Below are positions 32,521 to 44,980 of a stretch of 64,000 nt of DNA, one piece after another. Within the stretch, counting starts at the first letter, position 1; the number at the start of each line of letters is the position of its first letter. The notes under the pieces are model-generated. The model worked only from the letters and a program-made list of their open reading frames with translations, searched no databases and had not been told where the DNA came from. Source of the stretch: Hyalella azteca (taxonomy: Eukaryota > Arthropoda > Malacostraca > Amphipoda > Hyalellidae); contig NW_025932050.1 of assembly GCF_000764305.2 (NCBI RefSeq), positions 744,001 through 808,000 of the forward strand. Direction: 5' to 3'. The translations under genes and the position numbers were made by a program.

Positions 32521-32740
32521 TCATTTTATTTTGTACAATCTCATTTTTTTTTCTTGATGTGGCAAATTCTACTGAAATTAGTCTCTATTGTGTACTAATA
32601 ATTCCATGGCAAGAAATCATTAAATTGGGATGTATCTCAAAAATATTATTGACCGTATATATAGTGCAGCGACTCCGAGTCAAGGTGGTATTGTACTGTA
32701 ATACTAAGACGTTCTCTTAGAAGTTCAAAGTGTTAAACTA
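32520..32740. repeat. Module X, copy 3 (internally deleted)
   Basis: It joins the ttcattttattttg part directly to the ccatggcaagaaatcatt part of module X, with the middle missing, and then runs to agttcaaagtgttaaac. Confidence 0.7.
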
Positions 32741-32845
32741 TTGAGATACTTGGTACAGATAATGCACAATTTACGGGGTTCAGACGGGGAGCATTTTCTT
32801 TAGCGAGAAGAAGTTTTTTTTTCTTTATGAGTTTTATTTTTGTGC

Positions 32846-33903
32846 CATTGTGGTGGAAAATTTTGCGACCCGCGTTGAAAGTAATTTGCAAAGGATTGAG
32901 AATATGTACCAGTAGAATTCTTACTTTTCTCTCTTCCTCACCAAGGTTGCATATTAATACGTAAAACGCTCGATTCATAGGCTGAAATTACATACACTTG
33001 TGACTTTCTTTTACGTGCGCAATAAAAATATTTGTATTTTTTTTTGCATTAAGAAGTTCGTTTCCCATTTTCGTGTAACAAATTTTGCTGAAGCATTTTT
33101 TTTCTCTCTCTGGTGTTTTTGCGTAATAATTTTGTGCCTTTAGGATGTCAATTAGAGTGTTTATTCTGAAAGTGTTATTTTAGATTTTTCGTTTTTTTTG
33201 ACCATCATTGCTTAAGGAGGCAAGGTGCTTTAAATTCTCCTCGATTAGATATCGGGAGATTATTTGTTTTGTTGTTAATTATGTATTGATTGTGTTCTTA
33301 CCTTATAGGGCGGTAAAAGTATTGAAAAATAAAAATAAATAAATAAACTGTCGAGTGAAGAGCACAAAACCTATAAAAAAATTTCTCATTGTTCTTGTTT
33401 GGACGGAAGCACATCCAAAGTAACATCCAGGACTGCGGGTGATCGCTGCCGTTAGTTAAATTCAATGTTTCCGGCTACATTTGCAAATTTTAATGAGTTG
33501 ATGTCGATTTTATTTTTTTTTATAATAGGAAGTTTAGAGTAAGATTTAATAGGTATATATATATTGTATTATATATATATATTTTTTTTTTTTTGGTGAT
33601 GCGATTGTAATAATTTTTTTTTTGGTGATGCGATTGTAATAATTTTTTTTTTGGTTTTGTATGTACCTCTGTATCTGAAGAATGTCAATCAGGAGTAGGA
33701 AGATTCAAGCTAGAATAGTTCTCATCCGAATGTTAGGAGCGGTGTTCTGTTCTAGACTTTTCTCGGAAAATAGATTAAATTATAATTCCTTCTGTAAATT
33801 ATAGGATGTGAAGGGAAGGAGACAGGAGTGTCTGAAACAGTTACGGTCTGCTAAGGTTGAATAGTCGGATGAATCGAAGTAATTAAAAGGGGGGGGAGAT
33901 GAG
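32846..33903 (+). repeat. Module W, copy 3, ending in a polypurine tract
   Basis: Aligns with 13899-14902 and lacks the first part of W. A local duplication of ggtgatgcgattgtaataat lies at about 33594-33645. It ends with the polypurine tract at 33886-33903. Confidence 0.75.
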
Positions 33904-34276
33904 TGTGCCGGATAGTGACCGATAGTAAGGATAGGTGATGGTATTAAGAGGATATAAGTTGTCGAGAGAAGAGTTAGGGGAAATGTACACGGGCGTGCTA
34001 AAAGGACAATGGACCAAGTTAATTGTTAGGAAGCGAGTTTTGTGCTCAGGTTATGAGTTGAAACTGAATGAAAAAAAAATACTGTAGGCGGGCCGACATT
34101 ATTTTTTTTAGGGTTCTTGAGGGGATGATTAGGAAAAGGAATAAATTATAAACAAGGATTAGGAATAGGAATAAATCATAAACAAGAATAGGAAACTAGG
34201 ACTTATGGGAAAAACACATGTCGTCACGAACATTCAAGCGACGCCAACCGAGTGCGGGTCTACGCGTAATCGGGGC

Positions 34277-34310
34277 TATATAAGGCGAGCGCGGCGGATG
34301 TGCAGTCAGT
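34277..34310 (+). promoter_or_regulatory. LTR core promoter: TATA box and initiator
   Basis: TATATAAG at 34277-34284 and TCAGT at 34306-34310, about 31 bases from TATA start to the initiator A. Same layout as the promoter at 17415. Confidence 0.65.
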
Positions 34311-34460
34311 TGAGCGCGGAGGCCCTTGTATTCCGCATGTCGTTGTAGAGCGACCAAGACTGAAGGTCGTGGACGGTGCAGGTGTTTTCTCTGACTTAGC
34401 CGACGAAATTGTGAAACGACTTTCGCGAGAGTGAGATGAAAATTGTTGCAAGTTACCGAA

Positions 34461-34730
34461 GCAAAGTCTACTAGTATTCAACTGTGGGAGTTCCGGAGAA
34501 GTGTTAGCCAACGACGCCTACAATAAACCGACGACAACCCAAAAATATTGCCGGATTACTACTGAAGCAAAGTCTACAAGTATTCAACTGTGGGAGTTCC
34601 GGAGCAGTGTTAGCCACCGACGCCTACAAGAAACCAACGACAACCCAAAATATTGCCCGGATTACGACTGAAGCAAAGTCTGCAAGTATTCCACGGTGTG
34701 AGTTCCGGAGAAGAATCATCTGCCTGCAAG
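34461..34730 (+). repeat. About 106-bp tandem repeat in the LTR transcribed part
   Basis: Two full and one partial copy beginning gcaaagtctac (34461, 34566) and gcaaagtctgc (34673), each with tattcaactgtgggagttcc or a variant. A frame at 34653-34919 crosses it but has no recognisable motif and is not supported as a gene. Confidence 0.85.
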
Positions 34731-35350
34731 TTGCCTGAACTCCAGCGAAGAAAATACACCCCGATTGAGCGTCCAGCCTACTATAGCCGTATTAGAAGAC
34801 AGCCGACTGTCGTCGAGGGGACGTCTCCAGTAACCCTCGCCCAAAGAGCTTCGTCAAGAGCCGAAAATCACCAGTCTCACAGGCAGAGATCAGATGGATT
34901 CGCGGCATTGATGCGGTGATGTACCCATGTTAAGTTGATAAGATATAGCGTTCTCGTGTATAGCCACCTTGTTCAGTCCTCACGATCTAATTACATTTAA
35001 TTCCGTGTCTGTTAGTAACATTGTCAACATTTTGTTGTCTCATGCCAGCTCGGTATAGGATAGGATTTTCTTTCGGGCAAGTAAGCCTGGGCTCTCGTTA
35101 TTGTCACCGTGCCTAAACCGGTAACTAGGTGTTGGATATAGTGCTCCTTTTTAGTATATGAAGTTGAGATAAATGTGTGTGTCTTTCTCCTTGTTGAATC
35201 GCACTGCCAGTAGTAGTAGAGAACTTTCTATGCGCCTCTTTGACCACTCGGATAACGTAAAATCCCGTACAACCAACCTGACAGTTTAAAAATGTTTTTA
35301 TGAAAGGGAAAACTCTGCCGAGGACAAATTAAAAATTGATAGTTTGCCGT

Positions 35351-36107
35351 GAGTTTTAAAGCGGACAGTTCAATAAAGAGCGTGGGCAGATATCGTACAA
35401 CGATTATATGCAAATAGGAATAAAAGGACGACATCCATCATCGTCACAGTCTTGGAACAATAAACCAAATTTTTCCTCAATAAAACGAAATTTCCTATTA
35501 AACAAAAATAGTCCGTAATCAATGTGACAGAACGGAAACTGACTGTTTCTTATGTAAAAAATACCTAAAATGCTTACGTTTGGTGAGGACTATTGAATTA
35601 TCTTAGTGTTATATTGTGATTATTTATATTGTTTGGGATCCAACTTTAATTTTATTTTCGTTATCTAATTCCTAACTTCTTGAAGTTTTTTCTTAAGGGA
35701 TAATATATGGAAAAGATTTTGTTCAATTATATCAAGAAAGTTGGGTAAAATGGAGATTTGCGGTTGGGGGTGGAAGGTTTCTCCAACATAATAAAGCAAG
35801 GAGGGCTAAAATGAGGCCATGGATCTACGCCTCATTAGGCTCAGGGCTCAAAAACAAGCGGTAAACACAGGGGGCTTAAACCCTCTCTCCCCCTTGCCCC
35901 TTGCTTCAACCCCGCGGCGTGGGCTCATCTCGAGGCATTAGTCCTACTCGGGTCGACCATTCATCTGCATGATAAATTTCGTCTCATCAACCGTGATAAG
36001 TTCTTCTGCTTATCTCCTCGAGATCCGTTGTGATGATGATGTGAAAATATCCGTTGTATCATGAAAGTATAAAAACTAGGCATTAAGCATCTGTTGTATC
36101 ATGGAAA
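35351..36107. other. No gene seen
   Basis: AT-rich, with a GC-richer part at about 35800-36000 (gaggccatggatctacgcc and following) that I do not recognise. Confidence 0.45.
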
Positions 36108-36203
36108 CTTTCGTTTAAAAACTAGGCATTAAGCTGCTTCTTTCGTTTAAAAACTAGGCATTAAGCTGCTTCTTTCGTTTAAAAACTAGGCATTAAGCTG
36201 CTT
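36108..36203. repeat. 32-bp tandem repeat
   Basis: Three copies of a unit centred on ttaaaaactaggcattaagc, with a weaker fourth upstream near 36070. Confidence 0.85.
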
Positions 36204-36742
36204 TGTCAGGTTGAAAAAACAATATAGTTGTTCGTTTTTTGTAAATCTTCATTAGCTTGTGTACGGAGTGAAATTAAAATTTATTGTTGTTGAAGTATGG
36301 GTCCTAACATTCTTATCCTTAGGTTGCACTTCGTATCGTTAGGTTACAAGAAATTTTTTCAATTGTTAGTTGCCGTTGAGTGCTTATATTGCAACTTAAA
36401 ATTGAACTTGTGAATATTATAAAATTATCAGCAATTTGACCTGTAAACGAATTAAATAAAGAACTTTGACTTAAATTAGAATAGAGAGTGTTACATTTTT
36501 TGTTCTCAAATTTCTTGTTTCTGAGTTCGGAAATTTTGCGCATTATTATTTTTTTTTTGCGAACTGAAATACGAGGTCATAAAATATAACTCTTTCTAAT
36601 TAATAAATTTATTTTATTATAATATTAGTGCAAGATTATATCAATAATCTCCACATATCGCATACGAATTATGCGTACCCCAAGCCCCGTTGCATCTTCA
36701 GCTACACGAGCAAAAGCTTCATGGATCGGAGGACCGTTTGAA

Positions 36743-36922
36743 AGAAAGACTTACGAGCTGCATTCAGGAAGACCAACAAGGGCATCACTAAGATGGCCAA
36801 GATCGCTGGCAACAAAAATGACACAAACTCTACACAAAAGAAGCAAGTTTGTCTCGACCAGGTCGTGAAGTTTGCCCGAGGGGCTGTCATTAAGAGCGCC
36901 TCGTATCAAACTTTTGGATAAT
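36743..36922 (+). other. Lysine-rich open stretch of uncertain nature
   Basis: About 59 codons open from just after a TGA to a stop at about 36920, with no ATG at the beginning. The translation is basic (FRKTNKGITKMAKIAGNK in the middle, VVKFARGAVIK towards the end). It is GC-richer than its surroundings. It could be an exon remnant or processed pseudogene; no family recognised, and no clear splice sites. Confidence 0.25.
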
Positions 36923-38589
36923 TGAAACTCAGCGCCGGTGGAAGAAGTAGGAGAGAAATATAAAGCAACAGAGGAAAGAGGAATGTTATTATGATGTTTT
37001 ATTTCGGGTCTTGGCTGTTAGAGGTTTGAATATGAGAGACTCGTGTTTACATTTTGATTCAATTAGGTTATGGTTAGAAGGAAGGAAAATTAATTTGGAA
37101 TTCTCTTCTCTAACGAACGAATTATCATGATATGGGGATGAAAGACGAAAAGAAAATATTAAGGAATTACCTGCCACCATCAATAGAAGTTAGTTTTGGC
37201 ATAAATGCGAAGACACTTTTTTTCAGGCACAACTAAAATCCGAGTAAAACTAAAAATTTAGGTAGCTTCTACAAAAATACTAACTCACTGTACAGCCTTA
37301 TGAAAACTTTATTATTTGAACATTGCTTGCTGCAGAGTCGCTATGGTGGAAGTTGCAGCAAACAATTCTTTTTAGATTCTTAGGCCCAAGTTGTATCCTT
37401 GCTCATATCCTGCCACAATTTCCTGTCCGCAAATAATTGGTTATTGCGGCAAAAAGTTCGCTGGATTTCAAATCTTTTAATCAAGACTGCACACCAACAC
37501 AGTCCCGCATAAAAACAATGCCTTCCTGCGGCGCCGGTCGTGTTTGTTGGCTGGAACAAACACGCGCTACGCTACCAGTATTATTAAAAAAGAATTCTTG
37601 TGCGAACACCGAATGAAAACTGTACCTTCATATTGGCTCCATGTCTGGTATGAAGGAGGAGTGAGAGGGGGGGGGGCGAGTGCAACCGTGGCAAAGAGGA
37701 ACAAAAATGTATTGAGACCAAAAAAAAGAGGCTTGGTCATTGCACGTTGTTGAATAAAAATGTATCGAGACTTGGCTTGAAAAAAAAAGGCTTGGTCATT
37801 GCACGTTGATAAATTGAAAGTATCGTACTACTTCTACTACTTTATGATTGTGGTACTGTATATGAGCAACGCGCAAGAAATATGGAGGATGCAAATTACT
37901 ATAGGGCTACCAACAAAAATAAAAAAAAATATAACAAAGATGAAGGTACGTGGGTCATGTCGATAGTGTGAAAATATATTAATACCAAGAATTAAAAAGA
38001 AGTAAAGTGTCAAAGAAATTCATCATAATTATATTGCACTGATAATTTGAAATCCTATCTTTTCTTTTATGCGATCAAATGACATAAAATTTGCCGAGAT
38101 ACTATATAGAAGGATGAAAGCGACGAGCCGATTAGCAGGATGCACGACAATTGACAAAATGTATGAAAAGTCTTCTCACAGAAAACTCCGGAACTTTTTC
38201 TTGAACATTAAAGTAGGTAGTTCAGAATAAATAATACCTTTCTCTAATAAGAAATAACATCAAAAACTAAAAAATGGCAAAGAAAAGCTTCAAAGTAGAG
38301 TAGAATCGGTAAAAAATTAATACGAATCAAATTTGAAATCAAATCAGCGTATTTCAATACAAAAATTAAAATACGCTGCTGATTCGCACACAACACCTGA
38401 AGAATTCTCTGAGAATATGCGAGAAATTCGTAGCGTCTCTTCCTGCGAAAGTTAGCGTCACAAGTTCCGGACAGAGTAGGAGATTTCGAGCGTCGCATAC
38501 AAAGGATATCGAGCTCCCAAAGTCTTCACTTGAAATTATCCTCGACGCTCTGGTCGTGCCAGAGACTCCGGAGTTCTGTCAGATTGATG
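36923..38589. other. No gene seen
   Basis: AT-rich. A short direct repeat of ggcttggtcattgcacgttg occurs at about 37731 and 37789. A G-run lies near 37670. Nothing coding is supported. Confidence 0.45.
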
Positions 38590-38745
38590 CTCTAATATGA
38601 CTCATTGAAAATACATAAGCAACCACTCTTGTTGTAGAAACTGATGCAGCAGAGGCGATTCTAGTTCAAAATTTTGAACAACCATATTCGATTGCATTGA
38701 TAAGGAAATGAGCGGTGCCAAGATTGACTTAAGATTAACTCTATA
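38590..38745 (+). pseudogene. Degenerate retrotransposon RNase H relic
   Basis: In one frame with several stops the translation gives TTLVVETDAAEAILVQNF followed by EQPYSIALIRKMSGA, close in pattern to the Gypsy-type RNase H start (xTDAS..AIGAVLxQ...PIAFxSRKL). The catalytic first Asp is visible but the conserved Ser after Ala is gone. It is a short, old fragment without the rest of pol. Confidence 0.45.
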
Positions 38746-41086
38746 AACTTACCTTCAGAACAAAAGCATGATATACGAATAACTATCTGAGCTTCCTACA
38801 GTGAGAGAAAGATGAATGGCATTCTAGAATTTTTCAACATGAATATCAACCAAACCAAAAAAAAAAAAAACAACAAATAATAAAAGCATAAACCAGTAGC
38901 AAAGTTGCATGTCATGACATTAAGTAAATTATTAATTATGACTGCAAAAAATAAATTTCTCGATGAAACATCATTCATGAAACAAATAGCTAAAATGACG
39001 AATCAAGAAAACGGATTGTAGGCTCCCAAAAGGAACGAGCAGAACAATGCGCTGAGGAATGAGTTCTCTCTGCCAGCGCTGGAAAAAATTAATCCGAATC
39101 ACGGGAAGGCCGTGTGAAAAATTGTTTTGTAGCAGCCGACGAAGATCGAACTCTCGGCATTTTTTAATTGAACGACCGAAACCGAAGGATTTCAGATTGA
39201 ATTGTTTCGGCAATATTATTGAACCTAGTTAAAAATCTTGGATATGTGTGATTAGAATGGCGGTGGACCAGTGATACAATAAAAATCTACCATTTGGCTT
39301 ATGAATTACCGATTTTTTTTTCTGGCAGCGAATGCAGTGAGGTCCGTAACCTCATTTACTGAGGCACTACATAATACCATTTTCATCGTTTAATGTAGGG
39401 ACACTAAGATATGTGATAGAATAGTCACAGCGTCATAATTTATTTCATATACTCATTTTAGCCACTTTACATGCTTATTTATTAATTCAAATTAACTAAT
39501 TTTGGTGTTTTGTTATTTATACTATAGGAAAAACACCTTGTTACCTAGCTGGATTTTTTTAAGGATGTTAATATCTCTCTCATATCTCATTGGGTTCTGA
39601 AAATCTAATATGCATTCAGTAATTATATATGACCTGCTTTACACAACTTATGTTATAAAATTTATCGATAGCTATTAGTTCTGTGATATATCTAACATTT
39701 CATCAATGTCCTACACATTTGCGAACAATTTCCTATAATAAACCAATTTTACGTTGGAAAACAACGAACACCAACTCTCCCAATTACATGAGGTAAATTC
39801 GCAGATTTTTGAGCCAATGTATTTGAACCAAGCAATATTAAAACGCAATATTTTCAAAACCTATCTCCTGATCAGTTTTCTTATTTATAATCCCATCCCT
39901 GAAAATGAGACTGTTTATTTTTTATAAGTTTTGGGGTTATTCAATAATCCTGTATTTTTAAAACTGTTTAGTATAATTTTTCATCCATGTAATGAACGCA
40001 AGGCTTGTATCAATAGCTGCACGGGGCGCGAGCGGTACAATATTCATGAACCAAATCTTGTATTCAAGAATTTATTCAGAAATGTTCAATTACCTCAGTC
40101 CGTGTGAATCAGTAATAAGTCGGCGGTAAATGGAGGGCTATTTAGGATGCATGAGTAAATATCTTGCAAATGCTTCAGGACAAAAGCAACATAGTTCAAA
40201 CATTGAGCTCACTAGTAATCCCCTTACAAACCACTAGACTAAATTGGAATATGTTCACTGAAAGAATTCCTACCAGGGGAGTAAATTGGAATGATTTAAT
40301 TCAGTAAGTCCTTGACAGCCGTTTTTAATAATGACTCCCTCAACTTACAATGACATGTAAGTTAGCCGTGCATGTTAATTTAGGTCACCTTATTATTTTT
40401 TTTAGACTTATGATCATAACCTGACGGTCTATTTTCCAGCCAACCTAAGAAAATTATCGGCATGTAAATGGTTTAGATAAATTTCTAACTTTCATCAATA
40501 TTCAAACTGAGCGTTAAAAAACCAAATAGAACCATGCACACATGACCTGAGGTGTACGCGAGTTCAAATTTATTATCGCTTTATAAATAAATTAATCTCA
40601 AAATTTTTACGCAATTAAAAATGAGTAATCTTGATTAAATAATAATATGTAGTAAATGAGCATTAAATGAGTTATGAGGCAGATATATTTTTTGTTAAAT
40701 TATTAAGCATCCAAAACATAGTATTGAATAAAATTTTTCTAAAATAATGGGGATAATGAATGTTATTACATGTTAGTGTGGTATACATTGCCAAACAATA
40801 TCAAAATTCAGGAGATAATATTTTGATTTACTTAATTCTTCGACAAAACCAGTATATCTAATAGTCTCCTCCTATTAATAATCTGCATATATTTTTGATG
40901 ACTGGAATCAATTGTGATACATTTTTCACTATCTAATTATTATTTAATATTATAGCCGCGCATTATATAATTGTGAGAAAAGATGTGACGAACATTTTGA
41001 TAGTTGCATGAGTATCAACTTCTATAAGAATCGGAAATTGATTAAAAATTGCAAATCTGGAATATTTGGCACGAGCAAACCCAGTC
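38746..41086. other. AT-rich stretch, no gene seen
   Basis: Only short frames; nothing recognised on either strand. A minus-strand frame at 38971-39213 has no motif. Confidence 0.5.
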
Positions 41087-41690
41087 CTCAGCTAATAGTA
41101 GCTCGGCTGATTTAGTTATAAGCAACCTAGTCATCAGCCATTAGTAGCTCAGCTGGACGGTTATAAGCAACTTAGTCATTAGAAATTAGTTATTCGGCTG
41201 ATTTGGTTATAAGTAACCCATTCACCAGCCATTAGTAGCTCGGTTGATTTGGTTATAAGCAACCTTATAACCAAATCAGCCATTGTAGTATAACCTTATA
41301 GCTCGTCTAATTCGTAATAAGCAACCTAGTCATCAGCCATTAGTAGCTCAGCTGATACGGTTATAAGCAACCTAGTCATCAGCCATTAGTAGCTCAGATG
41401 ATACGGTTATGAGCAACCTAGTCAACAGCCATTAGTAGCTCGGCTGATTTGGTTATAAGCAACCTAGTCATCAGCCATTAGTAGCTCGGCTGATTTGGTT
41501 GTAAGCAACCTAGTCATCAGCCATTAGTAGCTCGGCTGATTTGGTTATAAGTAACCTAGTAATCCATCATTAGTAGCTCGGCTGATCAAATCCTGAATAA
41601 CACATTCATTTTCCAGAAGAATTCGGTTGATCTGGTTACACGACCAACTGAGTCATCAGCCAAGAGGAGCTCGACTGATTCAGTTAGCAG
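41087..41690. repeat. 46-bp minisatellite, about 12 copies
   Basis: The unit is cattagtagctcggctgatt plus ggttataagcaacctagtcatcag or variants. About eleven recognisable copies run from 41087 to 41600, then a diverged one to 41690. Internal copies near 41230-41330 are rearranged, including a short inverted piece. Confidence 0.92.
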
Positions 41691-43421
41691 TGTAAAAATA
41701 TTCGTAATTGTTATGCCACTCACGCGTCGTGGCAATTCCGTTTCCTTTCAACTTCGGTAAAAACTCGCTCTTTAAATCGATTTCTTTGTCTCCAGGTGAA
41801 GACAATTTTAAACTGGTCTCATGGAGACGAATATTCAGTGCTAGAATAATTCATTTGGTATGAAACGCAGAGAATAAAACTAGCATTTTATTTGAGAAAT
41901 ATTGATATGATGGTTGATATTTTAAAATGGATTTCATCATCGTTGATATGATTAAAGACTCACGGCATATGAGTTCAGGAATCATTAAACTGCAAACATG
42001 CATGAAAATGCAACGAATTTACTTATTTTCACCTCGTAACAGATCTCATGTGGATCAATGTTACGTGAATACTGCATAAATTGATTTTGATTTTGGAAAT
42101 TTAAGTTAACATTTAACCGTAAGAAACGGATTTAAATATTTGAGTTATGTGCTATAATTTTAGACGAAGTCTCACACTTGAAGGTTTATAAGAAAGCGTT
42201 TGTTGGTCTCGTTTTGCCTCGTTCAGAGACGCCATTCTTCACCCGCTGAAGAAAGAGGATCTCCCAAACTAATGACCAGTCGAGAGCAAATCAATCTTAG
42301 TCTACGGAGCGCGCACGTAACGTATGAAAAGGACCGACCAACAGGTCCCAAAACGCGGTGAAAAAAATAAGCCTCATAAATTTTAGGGGTAAAACTTTAT
42401 ATATTTGATGATCAAGTATCGCAGCGGTTGTGTTTTGGAAATAATGTTTATTGAAATTAGAGTGAGATACAGTAAATTGTATATGAATAGATTAAATGGA
42501 TCAATAAAAATGTATAGCTAGTGAAATTATGCACGCAATTGTTTAGTGATATGTTTTGAAATAGAGCGGCCAAATAATCAAACATATGTTCTGAGATAAA
42601 AATTTAAGTACATCTGACTCACAAATTAACGCTAACTTTAACCGAAATTAGAAATCATTAATCTTTATCTAGCTATTGGTAAATGGTTCCCTTGAACAAC
42701 GGTCAACATGAATATTCTGAAAAATAAAGAAAAATAATCTTTGGCCTAATTTATTATTCTGATGACTACAAATTACTGTGTGAGGACAACAAATATTTGC
42801 AAACAATTATAATATCGGAATTTAATTTCGCGATAACAGAATTATCTTGGAACAAAAATTCAAGGAAAATTGGCTTTACATAGTGAAATTTATGTATAGT
42901 TCGACAGAAATTATATTATATGCAACTTTTGTTTGATGTCTTCGTAAAATTTTTTGCTCACGTTAGTTTGGAACGTCGCACCAAATAAAGGAAAATAGAA
43001 ACGTTCCATCGCTGAAATACTATATACAACCATAACTCTAATAGCTAAAATCGAGATAAGCGATAAAAAAATTCAGTAAGATTAACTCTTTGGTTTTCAT
43101 CAAAAGTTGCATGAACTAACGCATACCATCACTTAAATTTTCTAATGACCATTAATCTACCGAAATTTGTATGTCTTTTAAGGCAACCATGCGTTTTGTG
43201 CGCCAATCAATTCGTTAAATGAATTGATAAAATTCAGAAATTTTAACCGCAACGAATTATTTTTTACGATTAGATTGGACAGAAAAATAATGGCATGGCT
43301 TTAGTAAGTCCGACATGAATATTCTAAGCGCTTTCCTTTTGTGCCACAGCTGATGACTCTGCAGCTGCTCTTGATGGATCAGGTCTGCAGGTGAAGGAAT
43401 ATTTCATTTCGATACACATTG
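41691..43421. other. AT-rich stretch, no gene seen
   Basis: No coding or RNA signal recognised. A GC-richer patch lies at about 42210-42360. Confidence 0.5.
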
Positions 43422-43583
43422 AAAAAATATACTCAGTACTCACTGCAGTGAGTGACAGAGAGCGCATTTTCTCGTCGACGAAAACATGAGGTCACGGACA
43501 GACGGACGGACAGAGAGACAGACAGACGGACATGGCGAGCACAATAGTGTATTTTTTCCAAAAATGAGAAAATGCGCTAAAAA
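43422..43583. mobile_element. Short foldback element, copy 2 of 3
   Basis: Same layout as 9329-9485: actcactgcagtgagt palindrome, agcgcattttctc near the left, a longer gacggaca simple repeat, ggacatggcgagcacaatag, and gagaaaatgcgct before a final A run. Confidence 0.85.
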
Positions 43584-44501
43584 GGAGATCGACCTTGGAT
43601 GGATCAACGTAAAAACTGAAATTTTAGCAAAATTACATTATTCATTCTTCCATTACTGAATATCGCTGCGGCTGCACGGGTCTAACACTTTGTTTTTAAT
43701 TATGCGTGTAAGAAATTATATTATATGCACAAACTATTTCTAATCCTGAATTTAGAAATTATCAATGTTAATGTATCATTGAAATTTCCGGCAATCACTA
43801 AAATATATCATTTAGCGAAAACTTAATTTCAAGTCTGATGATGGAGGAGAAAATTGCAGGATATTCTATCACAATAAATTTAATAAACTTTATTAGCGCG
43901 AGTTTAGGTGTGGTCGCACCGATAATTTAAATGTTAATTGACCGTAATAAATTGATGACGATTTGGTTTCGTAATATCCATTGAATCCAGAAAATTAATT
44001 TTTTATTTGCATGCTTCTGGTTTAATATCTGCTATGATATTTAATTGATCCGGAATAAATATCTGCAACATTTTATTATTTCATTGCTTCACAAATAGAA
44101 TAAAATTATCAATTGCCTTACTTTCGCATCGTTCTTGGCTACGATTAGGAGCTATTACAGTTTGTTTCAGAAAATCACTTCAACGCAAATAAATTTATTG
44201 CTGTATTATTGCTAATAAACATGCATTGGGTGAGCTCCCTCAAAATACCTACATCCACAAAAAAATACTCCTCAAAATTAAAATATTCCCGAAAATTTTA
44301 CGTGAATAAAAAAGAAATACTTACGAAAAAAAGGACAAATTGAAACTATTAAATGGAATTAATGTGTTTAAAAAAGTCAGTTTCTCGAGCGCTGAGCCGC
44401 GGTTTATTATTTCTAGGCTCAAAACCGTTGGAAAAATATGCGCATTTTTTTCTGGCAGGACGCCGAACAACTACTGGATGCGAGGCTGTGTTAACGGCGA
44501 A
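43584..44501. other. AT-rich stretch, no gene seen
   Basis: Nothing recognised. Confidence 0.5.
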
Positions 44502-44584
44502 TATAGCGCTGCAGTTTTGTTACTATAACGCTGCAGTTTTGTTACTATAACGCTGCAGTTTTGTTACTATAACCCTGCAGTTGT
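44502..44584. repeat. 22-bp tandem repeat, four copies
   Basis: Unit cgctgcagttttgttactat plus aa; the last copy is diverged. Confidence 0.9.
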
Positions 44585-44839
44585 AAAGCGTTGCTTCTGA
44601 AACTTGCAATGTTTTACCGAACACCGACAGCAGAGCTTTCACATATGTCGATGCCACTACAACTCACACGGAATGACGAGAGCTCAGGCAGGATAAGCTT
44701 CCACTATGAGGGTCTCATTGCCCTTAGTTCTCTAACAAAAAATTTGATTTATAAAAATTTTTGTCTTTCTTATTAGAAATTATATTTCTATAGCACAAAT
44801 AATTAATACCAATAACTAAAATGAAAAAAGTTGTTAAAT

Positions 44840-44980
44840 TATTAATTGTTAATTATTAATTATTAATTAATTGTTATTATTAATTATTAATTAATTGTGT
44901 TAATTATTAATTATTAACACTTGTGAAATACTTATTAATTAATTGTGTTAATTATTAATTATTAACACTTGTGAAATACA
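44840..44980. repeat. AT-only repeat with a 46-bp duplication
   Basis: ttaattattaattattaa-type sequence; one segment ending aacacttgtgaaata is present twice in tandem. Confidence 0.85.

Larger units (their letters stand above)
33904..35290 (+). mobile_element. LTR-like segment, copy 3
   Basis: Starts TGTGCCGGATAGTGACC after a polypurine tract. It contains a TATA box and initiator (34277-34310), a tandem repeat in the transcribed part, and the conserved block actgccagtagtagtagaga to accaacctgacag near 35205-35285 that is shared with 18290-18370. Beyond about 35350 similarity to the 16718-18595 segment fades, so the right end is uncertain. No PBS follows, as expected for a 3' LTR or a truncated copy. 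Confidence 0.55.

Noticed and set aside
34653..34919. 88-codon frame in the LTR transcribed part
   Set aside because: It overlaps the 106-bp tandem repeats, has no motif and is not kept in the related LTR at 16718-18595.
41087..41690. Possible CRISPR-like array
   Set aside because: Units are contiguous 46-bp repeats without unique spacers, and the DNA is eukaryotic; it is a minisatellite.
42180..42370. Possible small structured RNA in a GC-richer patch
   Set aside because: No tRNA, snRNA or other recognisable RNA signature (A/B boxes, anticodon arm, Sm site) was found.
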